25,745 nt of DNA from JACCWM01 sp040393065 (GCA_040393065.1 JBEBUW010000063.1:1-25745); one strand, 5' to 3'. Positions 16,539 through 24,691 are shown, numbered from the stretch's first letter. Notes: generated by a model from the letters alone, not told the origin. Made by a program: numbers and translations.

Positions 16539-16540
16539 CC

Positions 16541-17923
16541 ATGAAGTTCGGTCTCCGCAGCCGCGCAGTCTTCACCCTGCTTGCCGTCGTCATCCCCATC
16601 ACCATCGGATTCTCCTACTACCGCTGGCACGTCGAGCTGCGCACCATGATCGAGCGCCACGCCGAACGCACCACCGCCCACATCCAGGCCAACCCCGAAC
16701 GCATCTGCCTGCCCCAAAAACCCGAAGACCTCGTCCGCCGTGGATTCCCCGTCCACACCTATGCCCTCGACCTGACCCCCAACACACCCGACGCCCCCGC
16801 ACTCCCCGCCTCCCTGCGCAACCGCCTCCAACAAAGCCCCGAGGCCGCTCTCCAGATCGACGACGTCAAAGATACACGCTACGCCGGCGCCACCGCCGCC
16901 CTGATCCCCCACACCGAAAGCAACCCCCACATCCCACAATCTTGCGCCATCGCCCTGCTCGCCTGGCCCGACCGACAACCACCCGGCGCCCCCTCCCTCA
17001 AAGCACGCGCACTCTTCCAGGGCCTGGCCCTCATGATCTCGCTCATCGCCGTCGGCTTGCTCATCTCCGCACCACTCGTCTTCCGCCTGCGACGCTTAAG
17101 CGACGCCGTCCGCAACGCCACCGCCGGCCAGTTCGACAACCCCGAAGCACACCGCTCCCCCACCCACCACGACGAACTCACCGAACTGGCCTACGCCTTC
17201 GACACCACCATTGCCGCCTTCCACAACCGCGACACCGCCCTCAAGGAATACATCGCCAACACCACCCACGACCTGGCCATCCCCCTGACCGTGCTCCAGC
17301 ACAAGCTCACCGCCCTGCGCCCACACATCCCCCAGGACGACACCCAGGCTTTTGATCACATCGAAGTCGCCATCGAAGAATCCCACTACATCGCCTCCCT
17401 CATCGCCAACATGAGCGCCGCCGCCAAACTCGAAGCCGAGCACATCAACCACCACCTCGCCCCCGTCCACCTCGACGAAATCGTCGCCCGCGTCGCCGCC
17501 CGCCACCAACCCATCGCCGACCAGAAAAACATCGCCCTCAACTTCTCCACACCCGATTCCCCCGTCATCACCACCGGCGACGCCACCCTGGTCGAACAGG
17601 CCTTCAGCAACCTCGTCCAGAACGCCGTCCAGTACAACAACCCCGGCGGACACGTCAGCATCATCTTAGAACACGAAGCCAACGATCATTTCCAACTCCG
17701 CGTCATCGACGACGGCCCCGGCATCCCCCCCGAACTCACCCGGAACCTCATCCAACGCGGCATCCGCACCGACGACGCCCGCAACCGCAACACCTCCGGC
17801 CAGGGCTTCGGCCTCGCCATCGCCCAACAAGTCTGCACCCGCCACGGCTGGACCCTCACCCTCCAACCCCACGACAGCCCCGACGGCACCACCGGCACCG
17901 AAGCCATCATCCACAGCCACTAA
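16541..17923 (+). CDS. Sensor histidine kinase (460 aa)
   Basis: Membrane sensor partner of the preceding regulator. TM1 is about residues 8-27 and TM2 about 157-181. Between them is a ~130-residue periplasmic sensor with two cysteines (C56, C135) that could form a disulfide. A HAMP-like linker follows (RLRRLSDAVRNATAGQFD). The phospho-acceptor is H243 in NTTHDLAIPLTVL; the usual ELRTPL becomes DLAIPL. The N box is NLVQNAVQYN (357-366), G1 is DDGPGIP (390-396) and G2 is GQGFGLAIA (420-428), so ATP binding looks intact. The gene is followed by a 597-bp repeat-filled gap. The stimulus is unknown. Confidence 0.92.
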   Translation: MKFGLRSRAVFTLLAVVIPITIGFSYYRWHVELRTMIERHAERTTAHIQANPERICLPQKPEDLVRRGFPVHTYALDLTPNTPDAPALPASLRNRLQQSPEAALQIDDVKDTRYAGATAALIPHTESNPHIPQSCAIALLAWPDRQPPGAPSLKARALFQGLALMISLIAVGLLISAPLVFRLRRLSDAVRNATAGQFDNPEAHRSPTHHDELTELAYAFDTTIAAFHNRDTALKEYIANTTHDLAIPLTVLQHKLTALRPHIPQDDTQAFDHIEVAIEESHYIASLIANMSAAAKLEAEHINHHLAPVHLDEIVARVAARHQPIADQKNIALNFSTPDSPVITTGDATLVEQAFSNLVQNAVQYNNPGGHVSIILEHEANDHFQLRVIDDGPGIPPELTRNLIQRGIRTDDARNRNTSGQGFGLAIAQQVCTRHGWTLTLQPHDSPDGTTGTEAIIHSH

Positions 17924-17938
17924 CTCTCCCCAACACGT

Positions 17939-18106
17939 AGCGAGCCTCCCAAAGGTATCCGGCATACCCCAAAAAGCCCCAGCGAGCCTCCCAAAGGTAT
18001 CCGGCATACCTAAAAAAGCCTCAGCGAGCCTCCAAAAGGTATCCGGCATACCCAAAAAAGCCTCAGCGAGCCTCCAAAAGGTATCCGGCATACCCCAAAA
18101 AACCTC
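17939..18106. repeat. 42-bp tandem array, four copies
   Basis: Units start at 17939, 17981, 18023 and 18065, each beginning AGCGAGCCTCC, with an exact 42-base step and only a few substitutions. Each unit contains GGTATCCGGCATACC, an imperfect dyad with GGTAT/ATACC arms (17954, 17996, 18038, 18080). A decayed fifth dyad (ATATGCAGCATACC) is at 18124-18137. Forty-two bases is close to four helical turns, so bound proteins would lie on one DNA face. Confidence 0.85.
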
Positions 18107-18221
18107 CATAAACCCCCGTCAGAATATGCAGCATACCCCGGCGAGGCTCCGTAGCGGATTTTGAACATTCGACGATAGCAGCCCAAAGCCAACGCAGGCT
18201 CTGCAACACACCCCAACACCG

Positions 18222-18282
18222 CCCTCGCACCCGCGCATAATTACCAACACCTCCCTCGCACCCGCGCATAATTACCAACACC
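18222..18282. repeat. 31-bp direct repeat, two copies
   Basis: A 30-base unit, CCCTCGCACCCG... ending TACCAACACC, occurs at 18222-18251 and 18253-18282 without mismatches, one base apart. It carries a central AT-rich core (CATAATTACC) in an otherwise C-rich stretch. Confidence 0.8.
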
Positions 18283-18290
18283 CCCCAACC

Positions 18291-18363
18291 ACCCGCGCAG
18301 CGGGGCCTCTGGCCCCTGCGGAGCGCGCCGGCGCCGTGCCAGCCCATGGCCTCTGGCCATGGG
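18291..18363 (+). repeat. Dispersed two-hairpin element, diverged copy 4
   Basis: Stems GGGGCC/GGCCCC (18302-18316) and CCCATGGCC/GGCCATGGG (18343-18363) each close a TCT loop. The 26-base linker (18317-18342) and the left flank resemble those of the copy at 15729-15811. The stem bases and loops differ, but pairing is perfect in both hairpins. It lies 3' of the histidine-kinase gene in the same orientation as copy 2 lies 3' of the TolC-like gene. Confidence 0.6.
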
Positions 18364-18380
18364 ACACGTGTCCACCCCCC

Positions 18381-18516
18381 CAATTCTCCGATCACGACCC
18401 CACCGCAATCCCCCCAATTCTCCGATCACAACCCCACCGCAATCCCCCCAATTCTCCGATCACGACCCCACCGCAATCCCCCCAATTCTCCGACCACGAC
18501 CCCGCCGCCCCCCTCC
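18381..18516. repeat. 34-bp tandem array, four copies
   Basis: Units start at 18381, 18415, 18449 and 18483 with the word CAATTCTCCGA(T/C)CAC and a C-rich remainder, step 34 bases. The step is not a multiple of three, so the array is not a coding repeat. A single 15-base piece, CAATTCTCCGATCAC, recurs at 10648-10662, so the unit is dispersed as well as tandem. It ends just before the stop of the TonB-receptor gene. Confidence 0.85.
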
Positions 18517-18520
18517 CTGA

Positions 18521-21004
18521 TCAGAAGGTCTTCTGCAGCCCCGCAAACACCTGACGGAACACGCCGGGCTTAATTCCCTGCGGCGCGCGCGAAGCAATAT
18601 ACCGCTCATCGAGCAAGTTCTTGCCAGCTACATAGAACTGCAACGCCAGCGGCTCATACATATAAGCCACCTGCGCATCGACCAGCAAACGAGCGTCAAT
18701 GCGGCCGACCGTACCATCGACACTGGCCTCGACTGTTTCTCGTTTGTCGGTGAACTGCTCACTGATCCAGTTTGCGGAGGCAGCCAGCATCAGACCGCTG
18801 GAGTGCTCAAAGCGCAGGTTGCCGGACACCTGGTGTTGCGGCGCGTAGGGAAGCTGATTGCCCTTGATATCGCCCTCCCAGCCGTCACCGAATTCGGAGT
18901 GGACATAGGTGTAGTTGACGGTCAGCGGCAACTGGAAGCCCCAGCCAGCGGCAGCGGCGATATCCACACCCACACCGGATTCCACACCGATATGGATGGT
19001 TTCGCCACCGTTGAGCATCGGGCGGCCATCGCTCAGATCGACGACGGCACCATCGGCTTCGCTGGGCGGAATGATCTGATTGGAGAAGTTCAGCATGAAA
19101 CCGGTCACTTCAGCGCGCAGCCAGTTGGCGTGGTTGTAGCGAGCACCCAGCTCGTAGTTCCACGAGTATTCGGCATCGAGCTCGAGCGTGGCGCCATCGG
19201 TCGTGATGTTGTCCTTCACGCGCGGCGGCGCAAAACCACGATGCACACCGGCAAACACGGTCAACGGATCAACGACCTGGTACGAAACGCCCGCGCTCGG
19301 AATCACAGCCACCAGGAACTCGGAGTTTTTGGCGGCCGGATCCAGATCGGTCGGCGTACCTTCCACACGTGCACGGTACGTCGTGCGCTCGCTCCACATA
19401 TTTTCCACGCGCACGCCCGGCGAAACGCGCAGCTTGCGATCCAGGAACATGAAGCGATTGAGCGCGTAAGCCGAAACCGCGGTCACATTGCGGCGATCAT
19501 CCTCACGAATCACACCGGAGAACGACGTTGCATGCTGCCCGACCAGAAAACGCTCACGGGTCTGCTCGTTGTGCACGCGCACACCGGTTTGCAGTTCGTT
19601 CTCAATCGGTCCCAGATCGTATTCCACAGTCAAACGCGGCTCGATGCCACCGACCGTAAACTCACGATTACGATTTCCGGTCTGATTGCGGAAAAACACT
19701 TCGGAACCATCGTTCAAAAAGCTCGACGGATCTGCCGACGTGATGGTGCGGCCATTGCCATCGATGATCCGCTCATAGTCGCGACCGGCATTGTAGGAAC
19801 GATCAAAATCCTGACGCATCCAGTAGCGATTGATGATGTGTCCATACGCACGCGTTTCGAGCAGTACGCGACCACCCAGCAGAGCAGTATGCGTGATCGA
19901 ACCGGCGTAGCGACGCAGGTCAAAAACATCGTGTTTGGCAAACTCGTCGCTCGGATCGTTCTCGTATTGCGGCGTCGTCAGCCCGATATACGTGGCGTTG
20001 GAAAGCTCATCGAAAACGTTCAATTTCAGAGCCAGCGACTGCGTAGGCGTCAGGCGCGCTTCGATTTTACCGGTCACGTCGGTCTGCTTCGCGTTCACGT
20101 TACGATGCCCGGTGAGCTGGCTGTGCATACCACTGATCTGATAGCCAACCTGGCCGTGCGTATTGCCCATGCTGACCCGGCCCATGCCGTAACCAAGGTT
20201 GCCGCCACGCGCTTCCAGCGACAGTTCAAACTCCTCGGGCGGACGCGGCGTCAGATAGTTGATCACGCCACCAACTGTTTGCGGACCATACAAAATCGAG
20301 CCACTGCCCTTGATGACTTCAATCCGATCGATGCGCTCAATCGGCGGCACAAAATACATCTCCGGCTCGCCGTAAGGCCCGATCGCAATCGGCGCACCGT
20401 CTTCCATGAACAGCACCCGACGACCACGCGTCGGATTCAAGCCGCGGATACCGATGTTCTGGCGCAAGCCGGCGCCTTCTTCCGACAACACAAAAAGGCC
20501 GGGAACGTCACGAAGCGCCTCGTTAGCACTGAGCGGCTTGCGAACCTGCAGATCTTTCTGGCTGACCACGGCCACCGAACCCGGCACGGCCTCGATTTCC
20601 TCGGTCGTTTGCCCGAGCACCGTCACTTCCGGCACCAGCACCGCATTTTTCGCAGAGTCAGCCACAGCCTCGGCCGCTTCCTGCACGATCTCCAGCGTCG
20701 CGTCGTCTTCCTCAACCGGCAGCTCGATCACAATCGCTTCTGTGCCCTCACTTTCCTCGGCAGCTTCAACTTCTTCGATTTCTTCAATTTCGTCGACAGC
20801 CTCGGCAGCCTCCTCAACTCCCTCAGTCTCCTCGGCAGCCTCGACTTCTTCCACCGACTCCGCACCTTCCACGGCTTCCACCGGAGTCTCGACTTCCTCC
20901 ACAACTTCCTGGGCCAGAGCACTGGCCGACAACGCCACCAGGCCAGAAATCAACAACACACGCAAAACACGCGCAGAACACATTCGAACATTTCGCTGGG
21001 ACAT
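18521..21004 (-). CDS. TonB-dependent outer-membrane receptor, FecA-like, with Glu-rich N-terminal extension (827 aa)
   Basis: Outer-membrane beta-barrel that takes up a ligand (probably a ferric chelate, by similarity) using TonB energy. The start is ATG 21004, nine bases after GGAGG; an in-frame TTG at 21013 touches that site and is unlikely. Signal peptide residues 1-31 (LLISGLVALSASALA). Residues 33-120 are almost all Glu, Ala and Val, an odd acidic linker. A TonB-box-like PEVTVLG (125-131) follows, then the plug (about 138-255: NEALRDVPGLFV, IGIRGLNPTRGRRVLFMEDG, IEVIKGSGSILYGPQTVGGVINY). The barrel runs to the end with FAGVHRGFAPPRVKDN and a terminal FRQVFAGLQKTF (aromatic C-terminus). 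The length is normal once the linker is subtracted. Base composition departs from the rest of the window (more G on the + strand). Confidence 0.92.
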   Translation of the reverse strand: MSQRNVRMCSARVLRVLLISGLVALSASALAQEVVEEVETPVEAVEGAESVEEVEAAEETEGVEEAAEAVDEIEEIEEVEAAEESEGTEAIVIELPVEEDDATLEIVQEAAEAVADSAKNAVLVPEVTVLGQTTEEIEAVPGSVAVVSQKDLQVRKPLSANEALRDVPGLFVLSEEGAGLRQNIGIRGLNPTRGRRVLFMEDGAPIAIGPYGEPEMYFVPPIERIDRIEVIKGSGSILYGPQTVGGVINYLTPRPPEEFELSLEARGGNLGYGMGRVSMGNTHGQVGYQISGMHSQLTGHRNVNAKQTDVTGKIEARLTPTQSLALKLNVFDELSNATYIGLTTPQYENDPSDEFAKHDVFDLRRYAGSITHTALLGGRVLLETRAYGHIINRYWMRQDFDRSYNAGRDYERIIDGNGRTITSADPSSFLNDGSEVFFRNQTGNRNREFTVGGIEPRLTVEYDLGPIENELQTGVRVHNEQTRERFLVGQHATSFSGVIREDDRRNVTAVSAYALNRFMFLDRKLRVSPGVRVENMWSERTTYRARVEGTPTDLDPAAKNSEFLVAVIPSAGVSYQVVDPLTVFAGVHRGFAPPRVKDNITTDGATLELDAEYSWNYELGARYNHANWLRAEVTGFMLNFSNQIIPPSEADGAVVDLSDGRPMLNGGETIHIGVESGVGVDIAAAAGWGFQLPLTVNYTYVHSEFGDGWEGDIKGNQLPYAPQHQVSGNLRFEHSSGLMLAASANWISEQFTDKRETVEASVDGTVGRIDARLLVDAQVAYMYEPLALQFYVAGKNLLDERYIASRAPQGIKPGVFRQVFAGLQKTF

Positions 21005-21013
21005 CAGGTACAA

Positions 21014-21018
21014 CCTCC
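21014..21018 (-). promoter_or_regulatory. Ribosome-binding site deciding the TonB-receptor start
   Basis: On the minus strand GGAGG occupies 21018-21014. The in-frame TTG at 21013 begins directly after it, too close for initiation; the ATG at 21004 has nine intervening bases. This favours ATG 21004. Confidence 0.7.
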
Positions 21019-21124
21019 ACAGAACGTAAATAAAACGTTTGAGTATCTAGAAGCTCGGCCACAATCGACAACGGCCTTTTCATGCCTCCCATTTTCATTT
21101 ACGTCCTTTCCCGTCAAGCATTAT

Positions 21125-21145
21125 TTTGAAACTGAGTTTCAAAAA
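21125..21145. promoter_or_regulatory. Perfect 21-bp palindrome, candidate Fur-family operator
   Basis: TTTTGAAAC (21125-21133) and GTTTCAAAA (21137-21145) flank TGA. Its core can be read as 7-1-7, TGAAACT-G-AGTTTCA, the arrangement of Fur/PerR/Zur boxes, agreeing with TGATAAT at five of seven positions per arm. It lies about 120 bases upstream of the TonB-receptor ATG; on the minus strand a -35-like TTGACG (21117-21112) follows at once. It is also 3' of the kinase gene, but the stem is AT-rich with no T-run, so a terminator is less likely. Confidence 0.5.
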
Positions 21146-21220
21146 CGCCCACAAAAAGCCTTTTCCCCTCCATTTCTCTCATTTTTCCGGCTTCATCGCG
21201 CCGCTCAAGCCGCGAAGCCC

Positions 21221-24200
21221 TCACCCCAGCGTTTCAAGCTGCTTTCGGACCTTTTGCAACTTTTCGGCCGCCCCCAGCGTCTCCCACTGGACCGCAGCAC
21301 TCTCAAACGCTCGCTGCGCCCGCCCAACCATTCCCGCCTTCGCGGCCAAATTGCCGGCAATCTCGAACAACAACGCAACGTCCTGATCCACAACCCCGCC
21401 CTGGTTCAGATTCGCCAACGCCTGCTCAAACGACGCATCCCACGCAGCCCAGTCCGCGCGCGCCGCGTAGGACGGCAACATCGCGATCTGCGCCAACCCC
21501 ACATAACCCGTACGCCCGGCCGCCTGCATATTCTCCAGAACTTCCTGCATCACCGGCTCGGCCCGCGCAAACTCCTCCTGCTGCAAAAGCGTCATCCCCA
21601 GATTAAAGCGCACCGCCACATCGAACTTAAAACCCACGCTTTCCAGGATCTTCCACGCCTCCAGATACATCGCCTCGGCCCGCGCAAACTCTTTTTGCTT
21701 CCGGTACAACTCCCCCAGACTATTCAAACAAATCGAGACGTTCTGCAGATCGCCCAGCGCCCGAAAACGCTCCGTCGCTCCCTCCAACAACGCACGCGCC
21801 TCCTCCGGATCTCCGCTCTCCGCATGCACCATGCTCAGCCCCAGCTTGCAGGCGGCAATCTCCATCGAAAGCTGATGCGTACGATAAATCTCCAGCGCCC
21901 GCTGAAACCCGGCCAGCGCCCGACCATGCTGCCCCTGCCAGTAACTCAGCTCCGCCAGTGAATACACACAGCGCGCCGCACCGACCTCATCCCTCACCGC
22001 CTCATAAAGCAGCAACGCCTCCTCCACCAGCGCCGTTGCCTGCTGAAACTCACCCCGCAACTGCTCCAGACGACTGCGGTGATACAGCGCCGCCGCCAGA
22101 AAATCCGTCCACCCAGCCTTTCTGGCCACCGGCTCAATCCGATCCAGCAAAACCTGCGCTTCCTCCAACTCCTCGCGGCGACTGTGCAAAATGACCTTTT
22201 CGATCCACATCTGCACCCGGCGCCGATCCTCCCCGTCCTCCCCCACCCCGAGTTTGCTCAGCGACTCCTCATAGTAACGCAAATACGTATGCGCCTGCTC
22301 AAACTGACACGTCACCCGGCTCTCATGCGCTGCATCCAGCAACGGCTGCAATGCCTCCTCATGCGCCTCCGCCTGCATCCAATGCCACGCCAACCGACTC
22401 GCCAGCCCTCGCTTACCCGGCGCATACTGCTCCGAAATCACCGCCGCACATGCCCGGTGAATCTCCGCAAACCGCCCCCGCTCACGCGCAATCCGCTCCA
22501 GACTCTCACGCAACGCCGCATGCGCCATCGACCAACCAGCCTCCGTCAGCACAGCCAGCCTTCGCGTCACCATCCGTTCCAGTAACGTCTCCGGAAACCG
22601 CACGCCCAGCCGTGCACACAACGCGGCCGCTTCCGTCGCCACAACCTCATCACCCAGCAACGCCACCGCTTCCAGCGCAAGCTCCGCATCCGCCGGATAA
22701 TCCCGCAAAATATCCCGCAAACGACTCTGCCAGATGCTATGCAGATCATCCGGAATCAACGCCAACTCCCCGGATTTCAACACAAATCCCTGCTGACCGA
22801 CCCGCAAAACCCCGCGCTGCACCCAGTCGCCAACAAGCTCCACCGCAAAAATCGGACTGCCACCCACCCGCGCCGCAATATTTGCCGCCAGCTCACCGCT
22901 CAGCCCCAGCAAACGCTCCACCAGCCGCGTCATATCCTCCCGCGCCAGCGGCTGAACCTCAAACGGCTCCACCAAAGGATGCTCCATCAGTGCCCGCAAC
23001 TCCGCACTGTCCACTGCCGCATCATCCCGCGCCGTCAACACAAACAAAACCGATAACTTCGCCTGCGCCTGGCCATCCGACGCACTCTGCTCCAGCACAT
23101 ACCGGCAAAACTCCATCGCCTCGCTGCCCCAGTGCACGTCATCCAACCAAACAATGATCGGCCGCGCTGCCGACATCCGCTGCAACGCACGCTCCAACAA
23201 CGCAAACCGCTGCACCGGCGACTTAAAATGCACATACTCAAATTCCGACGCCACATCCGAGCCATCGGCACACATAAAACTCGTCAGCGCCTGCCACTCA
23301 TACGGATCGGCAACGCCCGCCTCATGCAAATCCCGACGCACGCGCGGCGCCATCTGCCGCGCCGAAAGCCCCACGCATCGATAATAACTCGCCATCATCC
23401 GGGGCAATCCATGCGCAACATCCGGACTCGGACCATGCTTGGCCTTGAGCACCGTCGCACCGCCCGCCTCATGCGCCAGATGACACAACCAACTCGCCAG
23501 CTTGCTCTTGCCGCAACCCGACGGCCCCGATAAAAACACCGCACGCGCACCACCCTCCGCCCGCACGCGCCCGAACGCCGCCCACAACCGGTCGCGTTCC
23601 TCCTCCCGACTCACCAGCTGCACATCGCGAAGCCCGTACAATCCTAGCCCCGCACCGATCAGCTTCATCGGCCGCGTCGGCGCCTGCGACTCGCGCCACG
23701 ACCTCGGACACGGCGCCAGATCATGACGATAACGCGCCTCGAACGGCCGCGATCGAACTTCCACCCCGGCAACCTGCACTCGGCTGAGCTGCTCACTCTC
23801 CTCGCTATCCGGCAACTGCTGCAACGCCCACGCCGCCGCCGACGCCCGCTGATAACGCATCGCCGGATCTTTCGCCGTCAGCTTACGCAACCACGTCTGA
23901 AATCCAGCCGGCAGCCACGTCAAAGCCTCGATCTCCGGAATCTCCTCCAGACCATGCTTCACCGCCAGCTCACGAAACGAATTCGCCACAAACGGCAACC
24001 TTCCACTGGCCAGCTCAAACGCCATGATCCCCATCGCATACAGATCCGTCCACGGACCGTAATCGCGCCAACGCCCCTCAATCTGCTCCGGCGCCATATA
24101 ATGCGGCGTCCCCGAAATATTCTCCCGCAACGAATCCAGCGGCACATCCGGCCGCGTCGGCGCCTGCCGATCATACGGATGCGCCAGCCCGAAATCCGTC

Positions 24201-24691
24201 AATTTGATCGTCGGCCGCACATCATCCACACCCGGCAACAACACATTCGCCGGCTTAATATCGCGATGAATCACACCGCGCGCATGCGCATGCGACAAAC
24301 CGTTCAGCACAATCAGCAGCACCTGACGCAACCGCTGCCACTCCAACACACCCCGCAGCGCGTCCAACGAGCCGCCCCCTGCATATTCCATCACCAGATA
24401 CGGACTGTTCGCAATCAACTGCCCCTGACTGGCCTCCTCCACCCCGGCCGGCAACAGTCCGTAATCATAAGGCGTAATAATATGAGGATGCTCAAGACGC
24501 GCAACCGCCTGAACCTCGCGCCGAAAATCCTCCTGATACCGCGCCACCAACGCCCGCGCACTGGTCGAAACCTTGACCGCAACCGGCACGCCCTGTTCCT
24601 TATGAACCCCGCGCCACACCACGCCCATTGAGCCAGCTCCCACCGGAGCTTCCAGCTCAAATGGGCCAAGTTGTATCGGTTCCAACATCAT
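21221..24691 (-). CDS. Ser/Thr protein kinase fused to AAA_16-type ATPase and TPR repeats (1156 aa)
   Basis: Large cytoplasmic signalling protein. The kinase domain (about residues 8-295) is complete: Gly loop GAGSMGVV (18-25), K40 in VAVK, catalytic HRDIKPAN (142-149), DFG (166-168), APEQ (200-203). The ATPase domain (about 355-640) has Walker A GPSGCGKS (389-396) and Walker B IVWLDDVHW (513-521), as in STAND/AAA_16 proteins. A helical region follows, then TPR-like repeats from about 780 to the C-terminus (for example AGFQRALEIY and EAMYLEAWKILE). No membrane segment is seen. The architecture resembles PknK-type kinases common in Myxococcota and related phyla. The ATG is followed directly by a second ATG, with AAGGGTAGG upstream. 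It starts 74 bases after the GerW-like gene, possibly the same transcript. Targets are unknown. Confidence 0.92.
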   Translation of the reverse strand: MMLEPIQLGPFELEAPVGAGSMGVVWRGVHKEQGVPVAVKVSTSARALVARYQEDFRREVQAVARLEHPHIITPYDYGLLPAGVEEASQGQLIANSPYLVMEYAGGGSLDALRGVLEWQRLRQVLLIVLNGLSHAHARGVIHRDIKPANVLLPGVDDVRPTIKLTDFGLAHPYDRQAPTRPDVPLDSLRENISGTPHYMAPEQIEGRWRDYGPWTDLYAMGIMAFELASGRLPFVANSFRELAVKHGLEEIPEIEALTWLPAGFQTWLRKLTAKDPAMRYQRASAAAWALQQLPDSEESEQLSRVQVAGVEVRSRPFEARYRHDLAPCPRSWRESQAPTRPMKLIGAGLGLYGLRDVQLVSREEERDRLWAAFGRVRAEGGARAVFLSGPSGCGKSKLASWLCHLAHEAGGATVLKAKHGPSPDVAHGLPRMMASYYRCVGLSARQMAPRVRRDLHEAGVADPYEWQALTSFMCADGSDVASEFEYVHFKSPVQRFALLERALQRMSAARPIIVWLDDVHWGSEAMEFCRYVLEQSASDGQAQAKLSVLFVLTARDDAAVDSAELRALMEHPLVEPFEVQPLAREDMTRLVERLLGLSGELAANIAARVGGSPIFAVELVGDWVQRGVLRVGQQGFVLKSGELALIPDDLHSIWQSRLRDILRDYPADAELALEAVALLGDEVVATEAAALCARLGVRFPETLLERMVTRRLAVLTEAGWSMAHAALRESLERIARERGRFAEIHRACAAVISEQYAPGKRGLASRLAWHWMQAEAHEEALQPLLDAAHESRVTCQFEQAHTYLRYYEESLSKLGVGEDGEDRRRVQMWIEKVILHSRREELEEAQVLLDRIEPVARKAGWTDFLAAALYHRSRLEQLRGEFQQATALVEEALLLYEAVRDEVGAARCVYSLAELSYWQGQHGRALAGFQRALEIYRTHQLSMEIAACKLGLSMVHAESGDPEEARALLEGATERFRALGDLQNVSICLNSLGELYRKQKEFARAEAMYLEAWKILESVGFKFDVAVRFNLGMTLLQQEEFARAEPVMQEVLENMQAAGRTGYVGLAQIAMLPSYAARADWAAWDASFEQALANLNQGGVVDQDVALLFEIAGNLAAKAGMVGRAQRAFESAAVQWETLGAAEKLQKVRKQLETLG

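Larger units (their letters stand above)
17924..18520. other. 597-bp gap packed with tandem repeats and hairpins
   Basis: This gap between the converging histidine-kinase and TonB-receptor genes contains, in order, a 42-bp x4 array, a 31-bp x2 repeat, a two-hairpin element, a 12-base palindrome GGACACGTGTCC (18362-18373) and a 34-bp x4 array. No gene is supported. Both flanking genes end here, so transcription termination is expected within it. Confidence 0.7.

Noticed and set aside
17666..18109. Minus-strand frame with four 14-residue repeats (FxGMPDTFxRLA type)
   Set aside because: The 42-bp array is a multiple of three, so it stays open, but the frame then runs antisense into the histidine kinase and has no good start or ribosome-binding site.
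17939..18516. CRISPR array
   Set aside because: Repeats are contiguous, without unique spacers of similar length, and there are no cas genes.
18336..18573. Plus-strand frames through the 34-bp array
   Set aside because: The period is not divisible by three, so successive copies are read in different frames; not a protein repeat.
20823..21098. Short minus-strand frame starting upstream of the receptor (possible leader peptide)
   Set aside because: It overlaps the receptor out of frame for most of its length and has no family resemblance; a weak start with no clear ribosome-binding site.
21125..21145. Palindrome as rho-independent terminator of the kinase gene
   Set aside because: The stem has only three G-C pairs outside the AT ends and no T-run follows in the direction of transcription; an operator is the better reading.
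18803..21961. Plus-strand open frame of over 1000 codons across the receptor and kinase genes
   Set aside because: It runs antisense through two well-supported genes and the gap between them; no motifs.
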